This document shows, one piece after another, positions 7,466 to 14,659 of a stretch of DNA of 23,380 nucleotides. The notes beneath the pieces are model-generated. The model was not told the origin of the DNA, did no database searches, and saw nothing but the letters and a program-made list of their open reading frames with translations. Source of the stretch: a virus; the IMG/VR virus record IMGVR_UViG_3300031250_000224, positions 1 to 23,380 of that record; one strand, written 5' to 3'. Numbering within the stretch: position 1 is the first letter of the stretch; every line of letters begins with the position of its first letter. The position numbers were made by a program, and so were the translations under genes.

Positions 7466-8623
7466 ATGACCGCGTCAAGGAAATGGATGAACGCCGCCAT
7501 GCTGGCCGGGCTCGGCCTGATGGCGAGCCTGTTGGCGGCAATGCCGGCCCGGGCCGAGGACGCCATCCCCAAATTCGATCCCAAGGACATGGTGCCGCTG
7601 GTCCATGGTCCCAATTGGGTCGATCTGGACGGTGATGGCAAACGGGACTTAGTGATGAAGGCGAGATCTGAAGTAAACGGCCCACACAGCTTTTCAATTT
7701 ACAGTTTTTTTATATTCGCCGACTCACGGAGCTACAAACACGAAGACCATGGCTGGGACTATGGCGAACCGCCATTCCGTTGGAATGCTGTTTCTTTCTC
7801 TGGTGAAAAACCACCACCTGACGAATTCATATTTTCAACCCACGAAAACGGTGACTGCTTGCGCAGGGACCTTCGTCTGGTAATAACGAAAGACAACAAC
7901 AGACAATCGAACTCGTATGTCATTACAGCAGAGAGAGATGATGTTGACAATTATTACAACCCGCAGCCGGTAACATTTGTTGTCTATAAACTAGAAAGGG
8001 ACAAAGAATTGGCATACGGCGGATTTTCGTTCATTGAGCAATCACGTTTTCAGACGAAGAGAAGGTATTGCTCGGTACTGAACGCATTTCAGACGGAACT
8101 CGGCCTGCAGAACCAGGATCGCGCTCTTAATCTGGATTACGAGGCAGGACCGATGACCCCAACCACAAGTGAATTAATGGAGCCTACGATGGACACTGCC
8201 GCCGAACAGACCGGCAATCGGACAATCGTCTACTATGACGATGAGGGCAACCCCACCCGGACACACAGCGGCGGGAATATCCAGTGGCGCAACAACAACC
8301 CCGGCAATCTGATACTTACACCTTTTACTCGTTCCATGGGGGCAATCGGGCGGGATAGTGCTGGGTTCGCCATTTTTCCAGATGCTGAAACTGGCCTGAG
8401 AGCCAAGGGCGCCCTTCTTCGGGAGGGACGCGGCTACAAAGGAAAGACCATTGCCGAAATGATGCCGGCCTATGCCGGTCTAAAGGACGATCCCGACAAA
8501 GCCAAACGGTACATCAAGGACATTGGGGATTTTTCCGGCCTTGACGTGAACCGCGAATCGGGCACCTTCACCGACGAGGAATGGGATCGATTGAACAAGG
8601 CAATCGCTCGGCGCGAGGGATAA
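7466..8623 (+). CDS. Exported CarG-like protein fused to a lysozyme-like domain
   Basis: The protein is 385 residues. A signal peptide (MTASRKWMNAAMLAGLGLMA to about residue 30, ending PARA-ED) is followed by a domain at about residues 45-220 with NWVDLDGDGKRDLVMKAR, HENGDCLRRDLRLV, NPQPVTFVVYKL and KRRYCSVLNAFQTELGL. From memory this pattern matches proteins named 'carbapenem self-resistance CarG family'; the match is moderate. Residues about 242-385 are a different module, with YYDDEGNPTRTHSGGNIQWR, NNNPGNL, FAIFPDAETGLRAKGALL and TIAEMMPAYA, as in phage lysozyme-like virion domains. An internal ATG at 8189 with GGAG 6 bases upstream could make the second module alone (144 residues). The CarG-like part is AT-rich. 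The frame remains open after the TAA at 8621. Confidence 0.65.
   Translation: MTASRKWMNAAMLAGLGLMASLLAAMPARAEDAIPKFDPKDMVPLVHGPNWVDLDGDGKRDLVMKARSEVNGPHSFSIYSFFIFADSRSYKHEDHGWDYGEPPFRWNAVSFSGEKPPPDEFIFSTHENGDCLRRDLRLVITKDNNRQSNSYVITAERDDVDNYYNPQPVTFVVYKLERDKELAYGGFSFIEQSRFQTKRRYCSVLNAFQTELGLQNQDRALNLDYEAGPMTPTTSELMEPTMDTAAEQTGNRTIVYYDDEGNPTRTHSGGNIQWRNNNPGNLILTPFTRSMGAIGRDSAGFAIFPDAETGLRAKGALLREGRGYKGKTIAEMMPAYAGLKDDPDKAKRYIKDIGDFSGLDVNRESGTFTDEEWDRLNKAIARREG
8189..8623 (+). CDS. Possible internally started lysozyme-like protein (alternative start)
   Basis: This is the same reading frame as the CDS at 7466. GGAG at 8179-8182 followed by CCTACG and ATG gives a good ribosome binding site exactly at the border between the CarG-like module and the lysozyme-like module. 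The product would begin MDTAAEQTGNRT and lack a signal peptide, as expected for a virion protein. It may be the original phage gene start, before the cargo module joined it. Confidence 0.4.
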   Translation: MDTAAEQTGNRTIVYYDDEGNPTRTHSGGNIQWRNNNPGNLILTPFTRSMGAIGRDSAGFAIFPDAETGLRAKGALLREGRGYKGKTIAEMMPAYAGLKDDPDKAKRYIKDIGDFSGLDVNRESGTFTDEEWDRLNKAIARREG

Positions 8624-9358
8624 CTTGATAAGAACGGTAACGTCATTGGGGTTGGCCAAGTCGTCAATCACCAGCCCCCCGCCCCGCCGCAGGCGACCGC
8701 CCCCGACGGCCAGGGAACCAACCCGCCGCCCTCTCCCTCCCCCGACAAGCCTTCGGATTCGGGAAATTCGGGCTCTGCCCCACCCGCCAGCCCAGCACCG
8801 TCTGCGCCTGCTCCGGTGGGTTCCGACGGTGGCAACGCCAGTGATGCCAATCCGGCCGGCGGCGGCAATGCGCCGCAGGCGGCGACGCAGTCCAACAGCT
8901 TCGCCCCGGTGTCGTCCGATGCCATCATGGATTCGGCGAATACCTGGAAGGGCCACAGCCCCTACGGTCTCAGCGCCATCAACAAGGACATGGGGGCCGG
9001 CGAGGCCAAGGACCACCAGTGGGTCGGCGACACCCTGACCCAGGCGGGCACCGGCAGCTTCGACACGCCGCAGACCCGGCCCTCGATCGCCGACTGGGCC
9101 GACAAGAACGCCGACATCCCCGGCTGGAATGTCGTCGACGGCCCGGCCCAGAAGGGCGACGTGCTGGCGATGGCCAAGCCCAACAACCCGGTGTTCGGCA
9201 TGCGCCTCGGCCAGATGGGCATCGCCACCGGCGACGGCACCAGCATCGGCATGCCGATGGGCGGCGACATCATGGCGGGCGATATCGGCCTTGCCGACGG
9301 CGACAACGCCACCATTCGACGCTACGCCAACCTCTCCGACGGCGACGACGTCGCCTGA
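8624..9358 (+). pseudogene. NlpC-like copy 2, separated by an in-frame TAA from the lysozyme-like module
   Basis: The reading frame of the preceding CDS stays open for 244 codons after its TAA at 8621-8623 and ends at 9356-9358. It reads LDKNGNVIGVGQVV, a long Pro/Ser-rich linker, then the complete NlpC-like domain (about 95% like 4050-4625, with the same Asp and Gln in place of Cys and His). No ATG with a ribosome binding site exists; the only early start is a GTG at 8816 inside the linker, without a Shine-Dalgarno sequence. The simplest reading is one ancestral protein, lysozyme-like - linker - NlpC-like, broken by a single nonsense mutation. Readthrough or reinitiation could still express it. 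Confidence 0.6.
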
Positions 9359-9417
9359 CCGTTCCCGACCTTTTCGAGCTTCGACGACGGGCGCCCTTGC
9401 GGCGCCCGTCGTCGTTT
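8785..9417 (+). repeat. Long direct repeat, copy 2
   Basis: This is the partner of 4082-4683 and includes the family 1 hairpin at its right end. After it, homology to the first locus continues, in decayed form, into the scaffold gene. Confidence 0.85.
9382..9417 (+). terminator. Hairpin family 1, copy 2
   Basis: The 14-bp stem and CTTGC loop are identical to the hairpin at 4648, followed by TTT. It stands between NlpC-like copy 2 and the scaffold remnant. Confidence 0.7.
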
Positions 9418-9420
9418 GAA

Positions 9421-9715
9421 GTCCAGCCTGCCGGGAACCTGCCCCAGAACACCGACGCAGGATTCCCATAGGCTGGCCCACCGGCCGCAGAGCCCGCCCC
9501 CGCCATCGCCGACGCGGCGGCGACGGGCCGCCGGTGGACACCGCCCGAAGCACCTTTTTCCTCGCCCGCCGCGTGCGGCGAGGGCCTGGCCGCTTCGGCG
9601 CACTCCCGCGTCGGCAAAGCGATATCCGAGGATGCCAAGGCGGCACGCCACTCCGCAGCGGCCCGCCGCAGCCCCCTCGATATCCCCTTCCCCAACTTTT
9701 TAGGAGTAATTTCAC
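9421..9715 (+). pseudogene. Decayed, internally deleted second copy of the scaffold-like gene
   Basis: There is no open frame, but the DNA follows the scaffold gene at both ends. Near 9440-9530 it has CCCAGAACACCGA, GCAGG, GGCTGGCCC, GCCCGCCCCCGCC and GACGCGGCG, in the order found at about 4730-4800. Near 9606-9705 it has CGCGTCGGCAAAGCGATATC, GAGGATGCC, CACTCCGC, GCCCGCCGCAGC, CTCGATATCC and CTTCCCCAACTT, as at 5247-5341. About 350 bp of the middle is missing and the frame is broken. Its last bases carry the TAGGAG used by the capsid gene. It shows where a scaffold gene once stood directly before the capsid gene. Confidence 0.75.
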
Positions 9716-10756
9716 ATGGCAACCATAGGCGGAACCGCCCTCACCTATGCCGACTGGGCCCAGCGCGTCGGCGACGACGGCACCATCGAGGTCGTCAACC
9801 TGTTGTCCCAGACCAACGAAGTCCTCCAGGACATGCTGGTGGTCGAGGGCAACCTGCCCACCGGCCACAAGACCACGGTACGCACCGGCCTGCCGCAGGC
9901 AGCCTGGCGCCTACTGAACTACGGCGTGCCCAAGGCCAAGTCCACCACCGCCAATGTGGTCGACACCTGCGGCATGCTGGAGGTCTATTCCGAGGTCGAC
10001 AAGGGCATCGCCGATCTGAACGGCAGCACCCAGTCGTTCCTGCTTTCCGAGGAACTGTCGTTCCTCGAGGGCATGAACCAGCAGATGGCGCAAACCCTGT
10101 TCTACGGCAACACCGCGGTCAACCCCGAGCGCTTCCTCGGCCTCGCGCCGCGCTACACCACCGTCAACACCAGCAACGCCCAGAACGCCGCCAACGTCAT
10201 CGACATGGGCGGCACCGGCTCGACCAACACGTCGATCTGGCTGGTGGTGTGGGGTCCGCACACCGTCCACGGCATCTTCCCCAAGGGGACCAAGGCCGGC
10301 CTGCAGCGGAACTTCAAGGGCGAGTGGACGGTCCAGGACGCCCAGGGCGGCCAGTACCAGGCCTACCGTACCCACTACAAGTGGGATTGCGGCCTGACGG
10401 TGCGTGACTGGCGCTACGTCGTTCGGCTGGCCAACATCGACGTCTCGACCCTGTCCGGCGGCACCCCGCCCGACCTGATCAAGGCGCTGATCCGCGGCCT
10501 GCACCGCCTGCCCACCCAGCCGGTCTCGGCCGGAAACGAGCAGGGCAGCGACAGCAACGACATCGCCGCGACCATGGGCCGCACGGTGATCTATTGCAAC
10601 CGAACCGTGCGCTCGTGGCTGGACATCCAGGCCAGCTACAAGTCCAACCTGCTGCTCAGGATGGACGAGTTCGGCGGCAAGCCGGTCACCACCTTCCGCG
10701 GCGTGCCGATCAAGACCTGCGACGCGCTCTTGAACACCGAGGCACGCGTCGTCTGA
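9716..10756 (+). CDS. Major capsid protein
   Basis: The protein is 346 residues, with AGGAG 9 bases before the ATG. The sequence pattern is that of major capsid proteins of BPP-1-like podoviruses: LTYADWAQRVGDDGTIEVVN with LLSQTNEVLQDMLVVEGN near the N-terminus, TGHKTTVRTGLPQAAWRLLN, a middle KSTTANVVDTCGMLEVYSEVDK, FLEGMNQQMAQTLFYGN, WDCGLTVRDWRYVVRLANID, and a C-terminal part ending in FRGVPIKTCDALLNTEARVV. It should adopt the HK97 fold and build the icosahedral head together with the Bbp16-like cement protein encoded next. The length fits the family. The gene is complete and shows the GC-rich codon use of the backbone. Confidence 0.9.
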   Translation: MATIGGTALTYADWAQRVGDDGTIEVVNLLSQTNEVLQDMLVVEGNLPTGHKTTVRTGLPQAAWRLLNYGVPKAKSTTANVVDTCGMLEVYSEVDKGIADLNGSTQSFLLSEELSFLEGMNQQMAQTLFYGNTAVNPERFLGLAPRYTTVNTSNAQNAANVIDMGGTGSTNTSIWLVVWGPHTVHGIFPKGTKAGLQRNFKGEWTVQDAQGGQYQAYRTHYKWDCGLTVRDWRYVVRLANIDVSTLSGGTPPDLIKALIRGLHRLPTQPVSAGNEQGSDSNDIAATMGRTVIYCNRTVRSWLDIQASYKSNLLLRMDEFGGKPVTTFRGVPIKTCDALLNTEARVV

Positions 10757-10958
10757 TACCAACCGGCCAATGAACTGTCCGGTTGTATTGCCCCACGCCG
10801 GGCGCGCGCGTCCGCGCGCTTGGCCGCGGCCTCAACGGCCGCCGGATACCGGCCGCCGAGTCTGTTCGATCGTCGGCCGGTATGAGCGGTCTCTGTTTCC
10901 TCGCCTGCAACCTTCGACGACGGGCGCCCGTCGTCGATTTTTTCACAGGAGTACTTCC
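10757..10958 (+). promoter_or_regulatory. Highly structured intergenic leader before the cement gene
   Basis: No ORF is convincing here. In order there are inverted repeats CAACCGG/CCGGTTG (10760-10785), a GCGCGCG-rich hairpin near 10802-10819, GGCCGCGGCC near 10822, ATACCGGCC/GGCCGGTAT (10846-10883, 20-base loop), and the shortened family 1 hairpin at 10914-10943. The stretch could end capsid transcripts or protect the mRNA. Confidence 0.5.
10914..10943 (+). terminator. Hairpin family 1, copy 3, loop deleted
   Basis: It starts TCGACGACGGG and is a perfect 24-bp palindrome (10914-10937) followed by six T. Compared with the other copies, the loop and one GGCGCC half are missing, so the arms meet. 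The run of T makes it the most terminator-like member of the family. Confidence 0.75.
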
Positions 10959-11411
10959 ATGATCATCGACGCCAATCTTCAGTTCGACCCGACCGGCACG
11001 GCAGTCACCGCCACCGGCCCCTCCACCAACGTCATCGACCTGGGCACCGCCCGCGACATGGGCATCGACGACGACGGGCTGGAGGTCTTCTGCATCGTGC
11101 AGCAGACCTTCACCGCCGCCGGCGCCGCCACCCTGACCGTTCAGGTGCAGTCGTCGGTCGACAATTCGACCTTCAACACCCTGGTCGAGTCCGCCGCCAT
11201 CCCGGTCGCCAAGCTGACGCTGGGCACCGAGATCCTGCGCTGCAAACTGCCGGCCGACCAGCCGGCGCTGACCGCCGGCATCGGCCGCTATCTGCGGCTC
11301 GAGTACGTCGTCGCCACCGGCCCCTTCACCGCCGGCAAGGTGCAGGCCGCCCTGGTGCTCGACCGCCAGGCCAACATCGCCTACCCGCCGGGGGTGGTGG
11401 TCAGCAACTAG
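10959..11411 (+). CDS. Bbp16-like capsid cement protein
   Basis: The protein is 150 residues from the ATG at 10959, with AGGAG 7 bases upstream. The frame is open further upstream through the hairpin region, but no site there supports a start. The pattern MIIDANLQFDPTGTAVTATG, STNVIDLGTARDMG, FTAAGAATLTVQVQSSVDN, a LTLGTEILRCKLP middle and RYLRLEYVVATGPFTAGKVQ is that of the Bbp16 family. In BPP-1 this beta-rich protein sits on the outside of the capsid and staples major capsid subunits. The gene follows the capsid gene as expected, and a small coupled gene comes 10 bases later. Confidence 0.88.
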   Translation: MIIDANLQFDPTGTAVTATGPSTNVIDLGTARDMGIDDDGLEVFCIVQQTFTAAGAATLTVQVQSSVDNSTFNTLVESAAIPVAKLTLGTEILRCKLPADQPALTAGIGRYLRLEYVVATGPFTAGKVQAALVLDRQANIAYPPGVVVSN

Positions 11412-11421
11412 GAGGCATCCC

Positions 11422-11616
11422 ATGGCAAAGTACAAGCTGACCGACACCGCGTATCTCGCCGAGCGCCTGCTGGCGCCCGGCGAGGTCGTCGAGGTCGCCG
11501 ACACCGTCGTCCCCGGACCGCACATGAATCCGGTGGACGATGCGGCGCGGCGCGCCGTCAAGGCGGCCGGCAACCGCATGGTCAGAATCGACCCGGTCGA
11601 GGCGATCATCGCCTAG
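11422..11616 (+). CDS. Small phage protein, unknown function
   Basis: The protein is 64 residues with a strong AGGAGG before the ATG, and it starts 10 bases after the cement gene stop. The sequence (MAKYKLTDTAYLAERLLAPG, then VVEVADTVVPGPHMNPVDDA and a basic helix AARRAVKAAGNRM) looks like a small beta-hairpin plus helix. Similar small ORFs follow capsid genes in many podoviruses, but I cannot name the family. It is the last gene before a triple-hairpin terminator. Confidence 0.7.
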   Translation: MAKYKLTDTAYLAERLLAPGEVVEVADTVVPGPHMNPVDDAARRAVKAAGNRMVRIDPVEAIIA

Positions 11617-11626
11617 GCCGGCTGAC

Positions 11627-11714
11627 GGCCCGCATGCGGGCCGGGCGCAAGGTGCGGAGCCTTGCGCCGGGGCCGCCCGCCCGGATTTCACTCCGACGGG
11701 CGGCCCCATTTTTC
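11627..11714 (+). terminator. Three consecutive hairpins ending in a T-tract
   Basis: GGCCCGCATGCGGGCC (11627-11642) is a perfect palindrome. GGCGCAAGG/CCTTGCGCC (11644-11668) follows directly, then GGGGCCGCCCG/CGGGCGGCCCC (11669-11707) and ATTTTT. The last is a clear rho-independent terminator at the end of the capsid operon. Confidence 0.8.
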
Positions 11715-11806
11715 ACCCATTCGCCATTCGGCCGGCAGGGACTTGATCGCGTCGGGGCGGCAAACGCAAGGCGCAGGGCATCCACCCAGCACAGGGGACC
11801 TATTCC

Positions 11807-14134
11807 ATGGCAACAATTATGCAAGCTTCGTTCGCCGGCGGCGAACTGGCGCCGGCTTTGGCCGCGCGCGTCGACTACAGCAAGTACCATATCGGCGCCA
11901 AGCGGCTGCGAAACTTCTTCGTCCAGGCGTCGGGCGGCGTCGCCAACCGGTCGGGAACCCGCTTCGTCGGGCGGGTCCGCGATTCCGCCCATCCGGTGCG
12001 CCTGATCCCGTTCCAGTTCTCCACCACCCAGACCTACGTGCTGGAGTTCGGGCACCTTTACGTCCGGGTGGTGATGAACGGCGGCCATGTGCTGGAGCCG
12101 CCCTTCGCCATCACCGCCGCCACCCAGGCGTCGCCGTGCACGGTCACCGCCGGCGGCCACAATTTCGCCAACGGCGACGAGGTCTACCTCACCGGGATCG
12201 GCGGCATGACCCAGCTGAACGGCAACCGCTACCTGGTGGCGGGGGTGGCGGGGGCGACCTTCCAGCTCAACACCCTCGACGGGGCGGCGGTCGACGCCAC
12301 CCATTTCGCCGCCTTTGCCAGCGGCGGCACGGCGGCGCGGGTCTACACGCTGGCGACCCCTTATGCCGGCTCCGACCTGGCGCTGCTGAAGTTCACCCAG
12401 TCCGCCGACGTGATGACCTTGACCCATACCGCCTACGCGCCGATGGACCTGACCCGCAGCCAGCACTGGGCGTGGACGCTGTCCGCCATCACCTTCCAAC
12501 CGAAGATCGGCGCCCCCACCGGCGCCACCGCGACCCCGCACGGCGGCGGCGGCCAGTACTATTCCTACCAGGTCACCGCGCTGACCGACAGCCCCGCCGA
12601 GGAGGGCCTGCCATCGGCCGCCTGCGACTGCCAGAATGCCGCCCTCAACCAGAACACCGGGGTGATCAACACCATCAGCTGGGCCGCGGTCAGCGGCGCC
12701 GCGCGCTACCACGTCTACAAGGCGCCGGTGGGCACCACCGGGCCGATCCCCGCCGGCTCGATCTACGGCTATATCGGCACCACCACCGGCACCAGCTTCG
12801 ACGACGCCAACATCGCCTCGGACGCCAGCCAGACCCCGCCGGAAGGGCGCAACCCCTTCGCCGGCGGCAACAATCCCGGCTGCGTCACCTATTACCAGCA
12901 GCGCAAGATCTTCGCCGGCTCGTCCGCCAATCCCGAGAGCGTGTGGATGACTCAGCCGGGCAATTTCTGGAACATGGACACCTCGTCGCCGACCCGGGAC
13001 GACGATTCCATCACCATCACCATCGCCTCGCAGCAGGTCAACGCGGTCAAGCACCTGGTCTCGGTCAGCGCGCTGCTGGTGCTGACCGGGTCGGGCGCCT
13101 TCAAGATCTCGGGCGGCGCGCAGGGCGCCGTCCTCACCCCTGCCCAGACGGTGGTACAGCCGCAGTCCTACAACGGCTGCTCGGACGTGCCGCCGCTGAT
13201 CATCGATTACGACATTCTCTACGTCCAGTCCAAGGGCAGCATCGTCCGCGACCTTTCCTACAACTTCTACGTCGATCTCTACACCGGAGCGGACATAACG
13301 CTCACCGCCAGCCACCTGTTCTTCGGCCACCAGATCGTCGCCTGGGCGTGGGCCGAGGAGCCCTACAAGCTGGTGTGGGCGGTGCGCGACGACGGCACGG
13401 CCCTGACGCTGACCTACCTCAAGACCGAGCAGGTCTGCGGCTGGGCCCAGCACGACACCCAAGGCCGGTTCAAATCGGTCGCCACCATCTCCGAAGGCCA
13501 GGAGAACGCGGTCTATTTCGTCGTCAGCCGCACCGCCCCCGGCGTCGCCGGCGGCCAAAGCGTGCAGTACGTCGAGCGCCTGGCCAGCCGCAACCTGCTG
13601 GTCGACGGCATCGCCGACGTCACCAAGGGCTGGTTCGTCGATTGCGGCCTGCAATATTCGGGAACCCCCACCACCACGGTGAGCGGGCTGGACCATCTCG
13701 AAGGCCTCGCCGTCGCCATCCTCGCCGACGGCAACGTCGAACCGTCGCAGGTGGTCAGCGGAGGCAAGGTGACGGTGCAGCACCCGGCCTCGACCATCAC
13801 CGTCGGGCTGCCCTATTCCTGCGATCTCCAGACACTGGCGATCGACGCCGGCGACCACTCCATCCTCAGCGAGCGCAAGCGGGTCAGCGCGGTGACCCTG
13901 CTGGTCGAGAACAGCCGCGGCCTCAAGATCGGCCCCGACGCCGACCATCTGGTCGAGGTCAAGGAACGGGTGGCCCAGGGCTACGGCCAGGCGGTGCCGC
14001 TGAAGACCGGCAGCGAGCGGGTGGTGATCCCGCCGTCGTGGAACGCCGAAGGCTCGGTGCTGGTGCGCCAGGACAATCCGCTGCCCTGCTCGGTGCTGGG
14101 CGTGCTGCCCGAACTGAGCGCCGGCAATGGCTAG
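11807..14134 (+). CDS. Tail nozzle-like protein (tail tubular protein B type)
   Basis: The protein is 775 residues, close to T7 gp12 (about 790). The N-terminus has the typical pattern of these large tail proteins: ASFAGGELAPALAARVDYSK, RLRNFFVQASGGVANRSGTRFVG, VRLIPFQFSTTQTYVLEFGH, LYVRVV. Residues about 101-182 are an inserted beta domain (NFANGDEVYLTGIGGMTQLN, NRYLVAGVAGATFQL) that annotation pipelines often label 'ubiquitin-activating E1 FCCH domain'. A fibronectin-like region follows at about 230-330. In the family this protein forms the tube tip through which DNA leaves the virion. It is coupled to the next gene by an 8-base overlap. Confidence 0.82.
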   Translation: MATIMQASFAGGELAPALAARVDYSKYHIGAKRLRNFFVQASGGVANRSGTRFVGRVRDSAHPVRLIPFQFSTTQTYVLEFGHLYVRVVMNGGHVLEPPFAITAATQASPCTVTAGGHNFANGDEVYLTGIGGMTQLNGNRYLVAGVAGATFQLNTLDGAAVDATHFAAFASGGTAARVYTLATPYAGSDLALLKFTQSADVMTLTHTAYAPMDLTRSQHWAWTLSAITFQPKIGAPTGATATPHGGGGQYYSYQVTALTDSPAEEGLPSAACDCQNAALNQNTGVINTISWAAVSGAARYHVYKAPVGTTGPIPAGSIYGYIGTTTGTSFDDANIASDASQTPPEGRNPFAGGNNPGCVTYYQQRKIFAGSSANPESVWMTQPGNFWNMDTSSPTRDDDSITITIASQQVNAVKHLVSVSALLVLTGSGAFKISGGAQGAVLTPAQTVVQPQSYNGCSDVPPLIIDYDILYVQSKGSIVRDLSYNFYVDLYTGADITLTASHLFFGHQIVAWAWAEEPYKLVWAVRDDGTALTLTYLKTEQVCGWAQHDTQGRFKSVATISEGQENAVYFVVSRTAPGVAGGQSVQYVERLASRNLLVDGIADVTKGWFVDCGLQYSGTPTTTVSGLDHLEGLAVAILADGNVEPSQVVSGGKVTVQHPASTITVGLPYSCDLQTLAIDAGDHSILSERKRVSAVTLLVENSRGLKIGPDADHLVEVKERVAQGYGQAVPLKTGSERVVIPPSWNAEGSVLVRQDNPLPCSVLGVLPELSAGNG

Positions 14135-14648
14135 GATCGATGTCGTCGCCGCCGCGGCCGGCCATGTCGCCCCCATCGCCGCCCGCATGCGCCATGCCGA
14201 CCGCGAGGAGGCATGGGCCGCCGCCCGGCTGGAGCCGGAGGCGGCGCTCCGGCTGTCGCTGGCGGCGTCGCCGCTGGCATGGACCGGCCGCGTCGACGGC
14301 CGCCCCGAATGCATGTTCGGCGTCGGCGCGGGCGGAATTCCCTGGCTGCTCGGCAGCGATGCGGTCGAGCGATACGCCACGGGATTCCTGCGGCGCAACC
14401 GCCCCTATGTCACGCGGATGCTGGAGACCTTCGGCCACCTTTCCAACTGGGTCGACGCCCGCAATACGGCGTCGATCCGCTGGCTGAGGTGGCTGGGATT
14501 CACCATCGAGGCGCCGCGGCCGTTCGGGCCTTCGAACCTGCCGTTCCATCCGTTCTGGATGACACGGATCGGCGACGCCAACCGTTCCCGACATCTTCGA
14601 GCTTCGACGACGGGCGCCCATGCGGCGCCCGTCGTTTGCAACCCATAG
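14127..14648 (+). CDS. T7 gp13-like protein with acetyltransferase-type fold
   Basis: The protein is 173 residues and overlaps the nozzle gene by 8 bases. The pattern ARMRHADREEAWAAARLEPE, ALRLSLAASPLAWTGRVDGR, PECMFGVGAGGIPWLLGSDA, RRNRPYVTRMLETFGHLSNW, VDARNTASIRWLRWLGFTIE matches the phage gp13 family, a GNAT-like protein needed for normal virion assembly in T7. The natural end of the family lies near FHPFWMTRIGD. Here the last 25 residues are encoded by the family 1 hairpin DNA, because the stop codon that precedes this hairpin in three other places is missing. The extended C-terminus is probably non-functional ballast. Confidence 0.8.
   Translation: MARIDVVAAAAGHVAPIAARMRHADREEAWAAARLEPEAALRLSLAASPLAWTGRVDGRPECMFGVGAGGIPWLLGSDAVERYATGFLRRNRPYVTRMLETFGHLSNWVDARNTASIRWLRWLGFTIEAPRPFGPSNLPFHPFWMTRIGDANRSRHLRASTTGAHAAPVVCNP
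14605..14637 (+). terminator. Hairpin family 1, copy 4, inside the gp13-like reading frame
   Basis: Stem CGACGGGCGCC/GGCGCCCGTCG (11 bp, loop CATGC) is followed by TTT. The right arm lacks one GTC, so it is shorter than copies 1, 2 and 5. Ribosomes reading the gp13-like gene run through it to the TAG at 14646. Confidence 0.6.
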
Positions 14649-14659
14649 CGAGGAAAATC

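Noticed and set aside
11606-14398. 930-codon minus-strand frame opposite the nozzle gene
   Set aside because: GC-rich shadow frame with Gly/Ala/Arg/Val repetition and no family pattern; the plus-strand protein is clearly real.
11662-14487. 941-codon plus-strand frame overlapping the nozzle gene
   Set aside because: Its Arg/Pro/Gly-rich translation is typical of a shifted frame of a GC-rich gene.
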